Source: CBDCVD01 sp965224015 (GTDB taxonomy: Bacteria > Pseudomonadota > Alphaproteobacteria > Rhizobiales > CBDCVD01). From it: 64,000 nt of DNA. A model generated the notes under the pieces. That model did not search any database. It saw nothing but the letters and a program-made list of their open reading frames with translations, and was not told the origin of the DNA. Shown in pieces: positions 9,333 through 19,219 of the stretch (the stretch's first letter is position 1; every line of letters starts with the position of its first letter). The position numbers and the translations under genes are program-made. The stretch lies in contig OZ245032.1 in the NCBI GenBank assembly GCA_965224015.1, forward strand, positions 1,054,001 through 1,118,000, given 5' to 3'.

Positions 9333-9569
9333 ATGGGAAATATCGGTCCGTGGCAGATAATTATAGTCGCTGTTCTGGTTGTTCTGCTGTTTGGGCGCGG
9401 CAAAATATCTGAATTGATGGGCGACGTTGCCAAGGGCATCAACAGCTTCAAGCGCGGGCTCAAAGAGGAGGAACCGGCGCCGGAAAAAGTTGAGGCCACC
9501 AAAACAATAGAGCAATCGCCGCAAGAGGCTGCGCCAACCCCTGATGAGAGCAAGAGCAGGGTAAGCTGA
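9333..9569 (+). CDS. tatA: Sec-independent protein translocase subunit TatA
   Basis: A 78-residue protein starting MGNIGPWQIIIVAVLVVLLF, a single short membrane helix, followed by the FGRGK hinge, an amphipathic helix (LMGDVAKGINSFKRGL) and an acidic, proline-rich tail. This is the full TatA architecture; in the translocase TatA oligomers form the transient path for folded proteins. It is the first gene of tatA-tatB-tatC, and tatB starts 72 bases downstream. Two proteins in this window carry clear twin-arginine signals that would use it (21.6-23.5 and 33-34.4 kb). Confidence 0.97.
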   Translation: MGNIGPWQIIIVAVLVVLLFGRGKISELMGDVAKGINSFKRGLKEEEPAPEKVEATKTIEQSPQEAAPTPDESKSRVS

Positions 9570-9641
9570 CCAGCGCCGCTTGCACGGTTCGCGCAACCCT
9601 TGTGCCCGCTCGTGTAAACCCGCCGAAACAGGCGTTCTGCC

Positions 9642-9995
9642 ATGCCCAGTATTGGATTTTTTGAACTTCTTGTGATCATTGTCGTTGCGATTGTGGTGGT
9701 GGGGCCGGAGGAGCTTCCCTCTCTGTTGCGCGGTGTTGGCAAGACGATGACCCAATTGCGCCGCATGGCCGGCGACTTTCAGCGCCAGTTCACACAGGCT
9801 CTGGACGAAGCGGAACTGAATAGCCTCAAGAAGGACCTGGGCGACATTAGCAAGGATATTTCGGTGTCCGATATTCCACCCCACTCCTTGGGCCCTAAAG
9901 CAGATCAGGCGCAAGGAACAGTATCAACGACAACAAATTCCGCTAGCGTCTCCGACACACCCCAGGCAAAGCCTGGCGAGGCAAGCAAGCCTTGA
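9642..9995 (+). CDS. tatB: Sec-independent protein translocase subunit TatB
   Basis: A 117-residue protein starting MPSIGFFELLVIIVVAIVVV, one membrane helix with the GPEELP motif that marks TatB, then a long amphipathic helix (about residues 25-60) and a polar tail. TatB joins TatC to form the receptor for twin-arginine signal peptides. It lies between tatA and tatC; the tatB-tatC gap (193 bases) is longer than usual because a repeat composite has entered it. Confidence 0.96.
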   Translation: MPSIGFFELLVIIVVAIVVVGPEELPSLLRGVGKTMTQLRRMAGDFQRQFTQALDEAELNSLKKDLGDISKDISVSDIPPHSLGPKADQAQGTVSTTTNSASVSDTPQAKPGEASKP

Positions 9996-10039
9996 TAAAG
10001 CGTGTTCGCTACGCGCTGTTTCGGGGAGCGGGTGGTTTG

Positions 10040-10155
10040 GATCAGCTTGGCGTTAGCTGTCCCCATTTTGTGAGCGGTAATATCAGCGGTATTGGCTTTA
10101 CGGATACGCCGGCTGGTGTACTGCCTTGATAACACAACGCTTTGACGCTATAGCA
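10040..10155. repeat. Composite of dispersed repeats: B fragment with A element inserted (between tatB and tatC)
   Basis: Bases 10040-10077 match the B-repeat arm (GATCAGCTTGGCGTTAGCTG and on). At 10078 this switches to an A element (TAATATCAGCGG...), which breaks off at about 10149 into a TATAGCAAAA-like B end. The junction GAGCGG/TAATA is the same as in the composite at 44.2 kb, and the uninterrupted B version exists at 51.8 kb. The insertion lies inside the tat operon and must be transcribed with it. Confidence 0.7.
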
Positions 10156-10188
10156 AAACCAAACTGACCTGCACAAGAGAGGCCGGGT

Positions 10189-11019
10189 GTGGTTAAGCCT
10201 GATGACGACGATTTGCAAGCGATTGAGCGCTCCCGCGCGCCGCTTATTGCGCATCTAGTGGAGCTGCGCCAGCGGCTTATTCGTTCCCTGGTGGCGATCG
10301 CGGTTCTTTTTGTCGTTTGCTTTTTCTTTTCGGCCGATATCTACAACATTCTCCTGCAGCCCTACCGCATTGCCGTAGGCCCGGAGGAGTTGAGCAGGCT
10401 CATCTCCACCGAACCCCATGGTATTTTCAAAGTGCGCATGATACTGGCTCTGTTCGGCGCTGTATTTTTTGCGTTTCCCGTGATTGCCATCCAGATCTAC
10501 AAGTTTGTAGCCCCGGGGCTTTATCGTCACGAGCGCCAGGTGTTTACGCCTTATCTTATTGCAACACCGATCCTGTTTTTGCTTGGGGCGATTTTGGCCC
10601 ATTTTCTCATCCTTCCGCTGGCGTTCAGTTTTTTTCTCTCCATGGAGCAGGCAGGCTCGCCCGACCAGGCGCAGATCGAAGTTCTGCCTGACATCAAAGA
10701 GTATTTCTTTTTCGTGATGGCACTGATCCTGGCATTTGGACTGTCCTTCCAGCTTCCGGTGCTGCTGACGCTTTTGGCGCGGGTGGGGATTATTACGGTT
10801 GCCGATCTACGCCGCTGGCGCAAGTTTGCCATTGTTGGTTTTTTTGCTGTTGCGGCTGTGCTGACGCCGCCCGATTTTATTTCGCAAGTGGCCCTGGCGG
10901 TGCCGACGCTGGCGTTGTACGAGCTTTCCATTCTGGCCGTGCAGCGGGCGGAGCGAAACGCAAAGGACGCGCGCGATCAACAGGATCAGGAAGAAAAAAA
11001 TCAGGCGCCGGCGGAATAG
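10189..11019 (+). CDS. tatC: Sec-independent protein translocase subunit TatC
   Basis: A 276-residue polytopic protein with six membrane segments. The N-terminal cytoplasmic motif reads APLIAHLVELRQRLIRSL, containing the conserved HLxELRxR signature. The first periplasmic loop and the FxxFxxPGLYxxER-type segment (FKFVAPGLYRHERQ-like, at about residues 104-116) are present. The start is GTG with AGAGAGG about 8 bases upstream. The C-terminal tail is highly charged (KDARDQQDQEEKNQ). TatC recognises the twin-arginine motif. It completes the tatABC operon, and serS follows after a repeat-containing gap. Confidence 0.97.
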   Translation: MVKPDDDDLQAIERSRAPLIAHLVELRQRLIRSLVAIAVLFVVCFFFSADIYNILLQPYRIAVGPEELSRLISTEPHGIFKVRMILALFGAVFFAFPVIAIQIYKFVAPGLYRHERQVFTPYLIATPILFLLGAILAHFLILPLAFSFFLSMEQAGSPDQAQIEVLPDIKEYFFFVMALILAFGLSFQLPVLLTLLARVGIITVADLRRWRKFAIVGFFAVAAVLTPPDFISQVALAVPTLALYELSILAVQRAERNAKDARDQQDQEEKNQAPAE

Positions 11020-11164
11020 CGCTGCATGCGGGCCGATTGCGCTTTTTATCTTGGCCAATTTGCCATTTGGCGATAAGCATCAATGGACTTTATGATTCGT
11101 TGGCGCGATGGCCACCGTGCAATCCCGCCGCCCCGTCGTTTGTCATTGGCTCTGGGTTGTTGCC

Positions 11165-11265
11165 TATAGCAAAATGCGTTTAACTGGAATCATGGGTATT
11201 TAGATCAGCATACGTTTAGTTGTACCCATTTTGCTATGGGGACAACTAAACCCATGCTGATCTAA
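11165..11265. repeat. B-type dispersed palindromic repeat between tatC and serS
   Basis: It begins TATAGCAAAATGCG and continues into the GATCAGCA/TGCTGATC arm pair, ending at about 11265. The second half is a strong inverted repeat: the arm starting at 11202 (GATCAGCATACGTTTAGTTG) pairs with the one ending at 11265, with a short central GTACCCATTTTGCTATGGGG-like segment. Transcribed either way it would fold into a stem-loop. Confidence 0.7.
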
Positions 11266-11295
11266 CCAGGCTTTTACGCGGGTGAAGACCACGTT

Positions 11296-12609
11296 ATGTT
11301 TGATATTAAACGTATTCACGATGATCCCCAGGGCTTTGATGCGGGCCTGGCGCGGCGCGGGCTCGCGCCTGCTGGCAAAAGGCTGATTGCGCTGGACACG
11401 GCCCGGCGGGACGCCGTTACTGCCCTGCAGATTGCCCAGGAACAGCGTAATACCGCTTCAAAGGCCATTGGCAAAACCAGACAGGCTGGCGATGAGGCGG
11501 GGGCCAATGCGCTGATCGAGGAGGTCGCGCAGTTAAAATCCACCATCCAGTCTGGTGAGGCGGCCGTGCGCGACCACGAAGCACGCCTTGCGCAGGCGCT
11601 CAGCCAGCTCCCCAATATCCCTTTTGACGATGTGCCGGAGGGCGCCAGCGATGCCGACAATGTAGAGGTCCATCGGTTTGCGGAAAAGCCAGCGTTTGCC
11701 TTTTCTCCCAAGGAGCACTTTGAGCTCGGGGAGGCCCTTGGACTCATGGATTTTGAGACCGCGGCGCGCCTTTCGGGATCGCGGTTTGTGGTGCTGCGAG
11801 GCGCATTGGCGCGCCTGGAGCGAGCCCTTGCCCAATTTATGCTCGACGTTCATACAGGTGAATTCGGCTATACGGAGATCGCCCCCCCGATCCTTGTGCG
11901 CGATGCGGTGATGTTCGGCACCGGCCAACTGCCCAAATTTGCCGACGATCAGTTTCGTACCGAGGACGGGCGCTGGCTGATTCCGACCGCGGAGGTGCCC
12001 CTTACCAATCTGGTGCGGGAACAAATTCTCGATAGTAAAGACCTTCCCCTGAGGGTGACCGCTTATACACCGTGCTTTCGCCTTGAGGCGGGGGCCGCGG
12101 GCAAGGACACGCGCGGCATGCTGCGTCAGCATCAGTTTTCCAAGGTCGAACTGGTCAGCATCACCACCCCCGAGCAATCGCGCGATGAGCTTGAGCGCAT
12201 GCGCCAAGCCGCAGAGGAAATCCTCAAGCGCCTGGATATTCATTACCGCGTTGTGAGTCTTTGTGCAGGGGATCTCGGATTTTCCGCCCATAAGACCTAT
12301 GACATTGAGGCCTGGCTGCCGGGGCAAGGGGCTTACCGGGAGATTTCCAGCTGTTCCCTATGTGGAGACTTTCAGGCCCGGCGCATGAACGCCCGGTTTC
12401 GCGCTGCCTTGTCCAAGGCCCCGTCATTTGTACATACCTTGAACGGGTCGGGTCTTGCCGTGGGGCGTACGTTGATCGCGCTCATGGAAACCTACCAAAA
12501 CGAAGAGGGTTCGATTACGCTTCCTTCGTGCTTGGCGCCCTATATGGGGGGGCTAGCGCGTATAGAGCCCCCTGAGCTGCGTGTTCCGGCGAATATTGCC
12601 GGTTCATAG
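11296..12609 (+). CDS. serS: Seryl-tRNA synthetase
   Basis: A 437-residue class II aminoacyl-tRNA synthetase that charges tRNA-Ser (and tRNA-Sec where present). The first 110 residues form the long antiparallel coiled-coil arm (rich in Ala, Gln, Arg, Glu). The catalytic part shows motif 2 (TPCFRLEAGAAGKDTRGMLR, at about residue 257) and motif 3 (NGSGLAVGRTLIALMET, at about residue 380). Length is usual for bacteria. It is followed 23 bases later by surE in the conserved alphaproteobacterial serS-surE-pcm order. Confidence 0.98.
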   Translation: MFDIKRIHDDPQGFDAGLARRGLAPAGKRLIALDTARRDAVTALQIAQEQRNTASKAIGKTRQAGDEAGANALIEEVAQLKSTIQSGEAAVRDHEARLAQALSQLPNIPFDDVPEGASDADNVEVHRFAEKPAFAFSPKEHFELGEALGLMDFETAARLSGSRFVVLRGALARLERALAQFMLDVHTGEFGYTEIAPPILVRDAVMFGTGQLPKFADDQFRTEDGRWLIPTAEVPLTNLVREQILDSKDLPLRVTAYTPCFRLEAGAAGKDTRGMLRQHQFSKVELVSITTPEQSRDELERMRQAAEEILKRLDIHYRVVSLCAGDLGFSAHKTYDIEAWLPGQGAYREISSCSLCGDFQARRMNARFRAALSKAPSFVHTLNGSGLAVGRTLIALMETYQNEEGSITLPSCLAPYMGGLARIEPPELRVPANIAGS

Positions 12610-12632
12610 GGACAAGGAGGAGCCGGCAGGTT

Positions 12633-13412
12633 TTGCGTATTCTGATAACCAATGATGATGGCATTGACGCTGCGGGACTGGCGGTCCTTGAAGAAATCGC
12701 TCACCAAATCGGTGATGATATATGGACCGTTGCACCTGCCAGCGATCAAAGTGGTGTGGCTCGGGCCCTGACCCTATCTGATCCCTTGCGTATGCGCCAG
12801 GTCGCTGCACAGCGCTTTGCCATTTCCGGCACGCCAACGGACTGTGTCATCATGGCCGTGCAGCATCTCATGAAGGGTAAGCCCCCCGACGTGATACTTT
12901 CCGGGGTTAATCGCGGGCAAAACATAGCCGAGGATGTGCTTTACTCGGGCACTGTCGCCGGGGCCATGGAGGGAGCGGCCTTCGGGGTCCCGGCGATTGC
13001 CCTTAGCCAAGCCTACACTTACGATACGCGAAATTCCCTCTCTTATGATATTGCCCGTCATCACGGCAAAGTCATTATCGAGCGCCTGCTTGGCCACAAA
13101 CTCGATCACGGAACTTTGATCAATATTAATTTCCCGGCTTGTTCGGTCAGCGATGTTGCTGGTGTCCAGGTCACACGCCAGGGGTATCGCGATCAGTCCC
13201 TTCTTGATATCCTCGCGCGCGAGGATGGTCGGGGATTTCCGTACTATTGGTTGGCGTTTCAGGGGCGCCACCACTCGCCGGTACCGGGTACGGACCTGCA
13301 GGCCATTGACGAGCGGTACATTTCGATCACACCTTTAAAACTCGACATTACCGATTACGGTGCCTGTGAATCCTTACAGCCTGTTGTCCTGATGGCAGAT
13401 GATAAGGGTTAA
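12633..13412 (+). CDS. surE: 5'/3'-nucleotidase SurE
   Basis: A 259-residue metal-dependent phosphatase that removes phosphate from nucleoside monophosphates and some polyphosphates, linked to stationary-phase survival. It starts RILITNDDGIDAAGL, with the metal-binding DD pair of the family, and has SGVNRGQNIAEDVLYSGTVA around residue 88. The start is TTG at 12633 with AAGGAGG about 12 bases upstream; no ATG fits the N-terminal motif. It sits between serS and pcm, as in most alphaproteobacteria. Confidence 0.96.
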   Translation: MRILITNDDGIDAAGLAVLEEIAHQIGDDIWTVAPASDQSGVARALTLSDPLRMRQVAAQRFAISGTPTDCVIMAVQHLMKGKPPDVILSGVNRGQNIAEDVLYSGTVAGAMEGAAFGVPAIALSQAYTYDTRNSLSYDIARHHGKVIIERLLGHKLDHGTLININFPACSVSDVAGVQVTRQGYRDQSLLDILAREDGRGFPYYWLAFQGRHHSPVPGTDLQAIDERYISITPLKLDITDYGACESLQPVVLMADDKG

Positions 13413-13507
13413 GACAGCGGTGCAAAATGGCGATGGGGCACTGAGGAGTACTGAGGTGAATTGACATTAACTGATATTAACGTTGTGAACGCAAGTTGTG
13501 AAAACCC

Positions 13508-14179
13508 ATGAGCGTGAAAAGGCGGGGACCGTTTGACCCTCAGGCTTACTTGCCGAGCGCCGATGAGATTGGTCCATTGGTGATGGGGCTTAGGCGCGCG
13601 GGAATAACCGACACCGCGACTTTAAAAGCGATAGAAGAAGTGCCGCGCCGACTTTTTGTCGATGCCGCTTATGCAGATTTGGCCTACAAGAACCAAGCTT
13701 TGCCTATCGGCTGCGAGCAGACCATCTCCAGCCCGCATGTGGTGGCGCTGATGACCCAGGCCGCACAACTGACGCCGTCGGCCAAAGTGCTTGAAATTGG
13801 CACGGGCTCTGGATATCAAACGGCAATCCTCTCCAAATTGTGCCAAAAGGTGATTACGGTGGAGCGCCACCGGGATTTGCTTGTGATGGCCAAGCTGCGC
13901 CTTCGTGAGTTGCGTCTAAGCAACGTTGTTTTTATTCATGGTGAGGGCACAAAGGACGCCAGGGCGCATGCACCCTTTGATCGTGTTCTCGTCACCGCGG
14001 CGGCGGCGCAGGTGCCCGACAGTCTGAGCGCGCAACTTGCTCAGGGCGGGCGCATAGTGCTGCCCATCGGCGAACCGGGGGGCAGGCAAAGCTTGAGCGT
14101 TATCGTCAAGCACAACGACGGTACCCAGACTCGAAGCACAATTGCCGACGTACGCTTCGTACCGTTAATCATTGAGTAA
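13508..14179 (+). CDS. pcm: Protein-L-isoaspartate O-methyltransferase
   Basis: A 223-residue SAM-dependent methyltransferase that starts repair of isoaspartyl residues in aged proteins. The SAM site reads VLEIGTGSGYQTAILS (about residue 95), preceded by the substrate-loop motif EQTISSPHVVALMTQ. Later motifs (FDRVLVTAAAAQVPDSL, GGRIVLPIG) also fit Pcm. The partnership with surE is a conserved stress-survival gene pair. The 95-base gap to surE carries short AT-rich repeats (GATATTAACG-like) and no gene. Confidence 0.95.
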   Translation: MSVKRRGPFDPQAYLPSADEIGPLVMGLRRAGITDTATLKAIEEVPRRLFVDAAYADLAYKNQALPIGCEQTISSPHVVALMTQAAQLTPSAKVLEIGTGSGYQTAILSKLCQKVITVERHRDLLVMAKLRLRELRLSNVVFIHGEGTKDARAHAPFDRVLVTAAAAQVPDSLSAQLAQGGRIVLPIGEPGGRQSLSVIVKHNDGTQTRSTIADVRFVPLIIE

Positions 14180-14392
14180 GCTTAAACCTTAATCTGCTGT
14201 TTACGTAAACATCTCTATACTACCTCTGTTCATTTTTTCAGTGTGAGCCACACGCTGTGTTTACCATACAGTCGCTTGTCAGTAATCGTTGATGGTGTGA
14301 AGTTGGTGGCTGTACCTGGTGAGGCGATGTGATCAATCAGAGGTGATGGGAAACATCACCATTGACAGTAGTGCGAGTCAGTTGAGTTAGTA

Positions 14393-15904
14393 ATGGGTAA
14401 ATGCGTAGTGTATCGAACGCGGCAGGGATTGCTGCCGTTCTCCGCCATTGTTGTTGCGCTCCTTGTTAGTGGATGCAGTTCGGATGTGTCGAGGTTTGCC
14501 TACGATTCGGCAGGGCCTTCCGCACCGCCGCCGATTGTGGCGCAAACGGCACCACAGGTTAACCGCGCTCCAGAGCCCCGCTACATAAGTGCCGGACGTG
14601 TTGCGGCGGTTCGCGCGGAGCCACTCGATCCTGTCATTGACGGCGGTGGTGTAAGCCAATCCACGTCCAGCCCCGCGGCGACCTATGATGTTGCCGCGCA
14701 AAACCCTTACGAGGCTCCCGTAGGCGACAATAACAATATATTCGGCGCTGACACACAGATGGTCGTTGCGCCTGGAGATACGTTATTTTCCATTGCGCGG
14801 CGGAACGACGTACCGCTTAACCAATTGGCGGCCATCAATGGCATAGAGGACCCTGCACGGTTGCGTGTTGGGCAACGTCTGACCATTCCGGTTGCCTCCA
14901 ATGCCGATCATCTCTCAGCCCCTTCGGTGGATGATCCCATCTATACCGCTAGCACGAAACAGGCCAACAGCACGCGCACCCAGGTTGCCCTTGCGACACC
15001 AAAGCCGCAGGTGCAAAAAACCGGGCCAGGCGTACACCCTAACCCCTCCGAGGCCGTCCATAAGTCAAACATCCATACGGTGGCACCAGGTGACACATCT
15101 TATTCGATTGCCACAAGGAACGGCCTGTACGTCAGTCAACTCGCCAGGTTGAACGGCTTGAGTGATCCAACGGCCCTTCGCGTTGGCCAGACATTGCTGC
15201 TGCGCGGTCATGAGCAAATAATCAATTCAGCCAACAAACCCGACTCCCAGGTGGCGGCTGCGAAGGGCCCCGCGCCCACGCCCACTGTTGCCACGGGACA
15301 AAAAAAACCGGTTTCGCCCACCGCATCCGACACGGCAACCGTTCAGGGCCAAAAACCGGCGCCGGTGCGCGTCGTATATGGCCAGCAAAAACCCCTGTCA
15401 CAGCCCGATACGTCCACCAAGCCGGTTCAGGTCGCCACACGCATGGATACAACGCGATCGGTGCTGCAGAGCGGTTTACCGTCCGCAGACCCTTCGACAA
15501 AAAATGGAAGCGCGGCTCCCGCACCGGCCCTGTTTCGCTGGCCCGTTCAGGGGCGTGTGATTTCCGCCTTTGGCGCGGGGGCGGATACGCGTAAAAACGA
15601 TGGCATCAATATTGCCGTGCCTACAGGCACCAGCGTCAAGGCGGCGAAAGAGGGCACCGTTGTCTATGCAGGATCGGAACTGCGCACCTTTGGCAAGTTG
15701 ATCCTTGTTCGGCATGCGGATGGTTGGGTATCTGCCTATGCCCATAACGACGAATTACTGGTCAGGCGGGGAGACACGGTAACGCGCGGCCAAACCATCG
15801 CCAAGGCCGGCAGCACCGGTGAGGTCTCGACGCCGCAGGTGCACTTTGAGTTGCGCCGGGACATGAAGCCAGTTGATCCCTTAAAATACCTGTCTCCCGT
15901 CTGA
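14393..15904 (+). CDS. nlpD: NlpD-like lipoprotein with two LysM domains and a degenerate LytM domain
   Basis: A 503-residue envelope lipoprotein. The N-terminus ends in the lipobox LLVSGCSS (Cys at about residue 28). LysM repeats lie at about 121-165 (VVAPGDTLFSIARRN) and 227-270 (HTVAPGDTSYSIATRN); a long Pro/Thr/Gln linker leads to an M23/LytM domain at about 385-500. The first zinc ligand His is replaced (KNDGINI where active M23 enzymes have HxGxD), while AYAHND and VHFELR remain, as in E. coli NlpD. This implies an amidase activator for daughter-cell separation and no endopeptidase activity. It follows pcm as in other alphaproteobacteria. A terminator-like hairpin follows. Confidence 0.93.
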   Translation: MGKCVVYRTRQGLLPFSAIVVALLVSGCSSDVSRFAYDSAGPSAPPPIVAQTAPQVNRAPEPRYISAGRVAAVRAEPLDPVIDGGGVSQSTSSPAATYDVAAQNPYEAPVGDNNNIFGADTQMVVAPGDTLFSIARRNDVPLNQLAAINGIEDPARLRVGQRLTIPVASNADHLSAPSVDDPIYTASTKQANSTRTQVALATPKPQVQKTGPGVHPNPSEAVHKSNIHTVAPGDTSYSIATRNGLYVSQLARLNGLSDPTALRVGQTLLLRGHEQIINSANKPDSQVAAAKGPAPTPTVATGQKKPVSPTASDTATVQGQKPAPVRVVYGQQKPLSQPDTSTKPVQVATRMDTTRSVLQSGLPSADPSTKNGSAAPAPALFRWPVQGRVISAFGAGADTRKNDGINIAVPTGTSVKAAKEGTVVYAGSELRTFGKLILVRHADGWVSAYAHNDELLVRRGDTVTRGQTIAKAGSTGEVSTPQVHFELRRDMKPVDPLKYLSPV

Positions 15905-15907
15905 TCC

Positions 15908-15937
15908 TGCCGGGCGATTGTCAGGCCCGGGCATTTT
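15908..15937 (+). terminator. Rho-independent terminator after nlpD
   Basis: TGCCGGGC pairs with GCCCGGGCA across a 9-base loop (one bulge) and is followed by TTTT, starting four bases after the nlpD stop. It would end the serS-surE-pcm-nlpD transcript. Confidence 0.55.
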
Positions 15938-15944
15938 GCGCCTG

Positions 15945-15982
15945 GATCAGCATGGCGTTAGCTGTACCCATTTTGCTATAGA
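15945..15982. repeat. Partial B-type repeat after nlpD
   Basis: GATCAGCATGGCGTTAGCTG, then TACCCATTTTGCTATA: the left arm of the B element joined directly to the TTTTGCTATA end, with the internal part missing. It ends near the stop of the convergent hydroxyacid dehydrogenase gene. Confidence 0.55.
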
Positions 15983-15995
15983 GCGTAGCTCGGCT

Positions 15996-16955
15996 CTAAT
16001 AGCCGGCGTTTCGGTCAACGACGTTTTGCAAGCTTTGCCCCTCTTCATATCGCTGGATTTGAACAGCAATGCCTTTTGTCAACGATGCCGGGTCCGAATC
16101 CGCTGCCACGTGGGGTGTGATCACCACATTCTTCATACGCCATAGAGGACTGTCCTGATCAAGAGGCTCCCTGGCGAAAACATCAAGGCTCGCGGCCTTC
16201 AGGGTCTTGTCTTTCAGACAGGCAATAACATCAGGCTCATTGTGGGTCATCCCGCGCCCGGCATTAACGAATATCGGCCCCCCTAGGGGGCCATCAGCGC
16301 GCAGACCGCAAAACACTGACCGATTAAACAACCCTTGCGTCTGTTGCGTGTGTGGCAGCAAACCAACAAGGATATCCGTTGCCGCGAGAAACGCTTCCCG
16401 TTCCGCCGTTCCAGCATAAATCTCAATGCCGGCCGTAGCCGATGTCGGGTCCCTTGGCGGCGATCGCTGCCAGGCGACAACTGAAAAGCCAAGCGTGCGC
16501 AAAACGCCGGCTGCCTGTCTGCCAAGAACGCCAAAACCGGCAATTCCCACACACACATCGCTTGCTGTGGGTTGCTCGCGTCCTTGCCAGACCCGCTGCC
16601 CCTGCTGTGCAGCGTAGGACAGATGCTGACGATGATGCAGCAGAACCTGTAACGTGACCCACTCGCTCATGCGCCAGGTCAGATTGTCGTCGACGATCCG
16701 CACGATCGGGACATCAGGGAGGGGGCGCATGCCAAGAATATGGTCAACGCCGGCGCCAAGAGAAAAAATGACCTCCAGATTGGGCAGGCGACAAAACAAC
16801 CGGCGATCAGGCTTCCACACCAAGGCATAACGTACATCATTCAGATTGTCGTTGTCGCGCGGCGTGTACTTAATTGTGTGGTTGGGGGAGGCTAGCGCCA
16901 TATGGCGCGCCCACATTTTTGCATCCCATCCCGATACGGACACTAATACACTCAT
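15996..16955 (-). CDS. ghrA: NAD(P)-dependent D-2-hydroxyacid dehydrogenase, GhrA type
   Basis: A 319-residue oxidoreductase that probably reduces glyoxylate or hydroxypyruvate. The nucleotide fold reads GIAGFGVLGRQAAGVL (about residue 140). Catalytic Arg is in NAGRGMTHNE, Glu in DVFAREPLDQDSPLW and His in ITPHVAADS. These match the GhrA branch (PF02826) in order and spacing. ATG 16955 has GGGAGG 6 bases upstream; the in-frame stretch to 17015 runs into an A-type repeat and is not part of the gene. It stands alone on its strand. Substrate preference is inferred from family resemblance. Confidence 0.88.
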   Translation of the reverse strand: MSVLVSVSGWDAKMWARHMALASPNHTIKYTPRDNDNLNDVRYALVWKPDRRLFCRLPNLEVIFSLGAGVDHILGMRPLPDVPIVRIVDDNLTWRMSEWVTLQVLLHHRQHLSYAAQQGQRVWQGREQPTASDVCVGIAGFGVLGRQAAGVLRTLGFSVVAWQRSPPRDPTSATAGIEIYAGTAEREAFLAATDILVGLLPHTQQTQGLFNRSVFCGLRADGPLGGPIFVNAGRGMTHNEPDVIACLKDKTLKAASLDVFAREPLDQDSPLWRMKNVVITPHVAADSDPASLTKGIAVQIQRYEEGQSLQNVVDRNAGY

Positions 16956-16982
16956 CGCCAGCCTCCCAGAAGTAACCCCGAG

Positions 16983-17054
16983 GGTCCTTGCCAATGACAC
17001 AGGGATTAGCGTCAAAGCGGCGTGTTATCAAGGCCGTACACCAGAGCGTCGGGC
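16983..17054. repeat. Partial A-type repeat upstream of ghrA
   Basis: The segment GTCCTTGCCAATGACACAGG through GTGTTATCAAGGCCGTACAC matches the inner part of the 107-bp A element in the same orientation as the copy at 45.2 kb; both outer ends are missing or diverged. It lies just upstream of the ghrA ribosome binding site. Confidence 0.55.
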
Positions 17055-17061
17055 GCATAAA

Positions 17062-17484
17062 TTGCAACAACAACCCCAGTTATGGATAAGGACCTTTTTC
17101 TCAGGCTTTATTGGTTCATTCTCACGCTAAGGCGGATCCAGCCATTTATCTGATCATGAGCCCTAACCGGCGGCGGCTGGGTGTCAAGGGTTTAAGAACC
17201 GCCAAAGGCGGCGCGTGAGCAGCCCTTGACACACAGCAAAGCCGCCGGAAAAAAGCAATGATCAGATAAATGGAAACGTCTATTTGCGACCTGGCCAGCC
17301 CGCTCCCCCTCCCAACCACCCATAGGGTACCGTTGTGCGGGTGGTTGGGAGGGGGAGTGGGCCGGTGATGCCCGTTCATAGCGATGCCCAAATGACTTCG
17401 CGAGGCTGAAAAAGGATAGCGAGGCCACTGTCCAGGGCCCCGTTCTCGTCTTCCTCTTATCCGGAACCGGGGTTATTGTTGCAA
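17062..17484. mobile_element. 423-bp composite MITE (D ends, C core, F insertion)
   Basis: The ends are inverted repeats: left TTGCAACAACAACCCCAGTT and right, read inward, TTGCAACAATAACCCCGGTT, continuing as GGATAAG on both sides (about 27 bp, imperfect). Inside are a C element (17142-17273) with 16-bp perfect inverted ends CCATTTATCTGATCAT, and an F element (about 17274-17388). A related copy at 24764-25044 has the same D and C parts but no F, so F entered this copy later. There is no transposase gene, so this is a non-autonomous element. It sits between the converging ghrA and yejF surroundings. Confidence 0.75.
17142..17273. repeat. C element: 132-bp palindromic repeat with perfect 16-bp inverted ends
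   Basis: CCATTTATCTGATCAT occurs at 17142-17157 and its exact complement at 17258-17273. Inner arms CCGGCGGC/GCCGCCGG and GTCAAGGG/CCCTTGAC extend the symmetry, so the whole element can form one long hairpin. The second copy, in the opposite orientation, is at 24844-24973. Confidence 0.75.
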
Positions 17485-17573
17485 CTTAGAGCGTATCAGG
17501 TCTCAATAGAGATGCGCGACTGACAATCCCTGTAACCGGGCGCTGACGCGCCTCTTGTCTGTCTGCCTTTCCG

Positions 17574-19211
<1,638 letters not shown>

Positions 19212-19219
19212 AAGGCGTG

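Noticed and set aside
9150..9914. 254-residue minus-strand frame
   Set aside because: Antisense to tatA and tatB; no family resemblance and no initiation signals.
15996..17015. Longer start for the GhrA-like gene at 17015
   Set aside because: The extra codons come from an A-type repeat, while the ATG at 16955 has a GGGAGG ribosome binding site at ideal distance.
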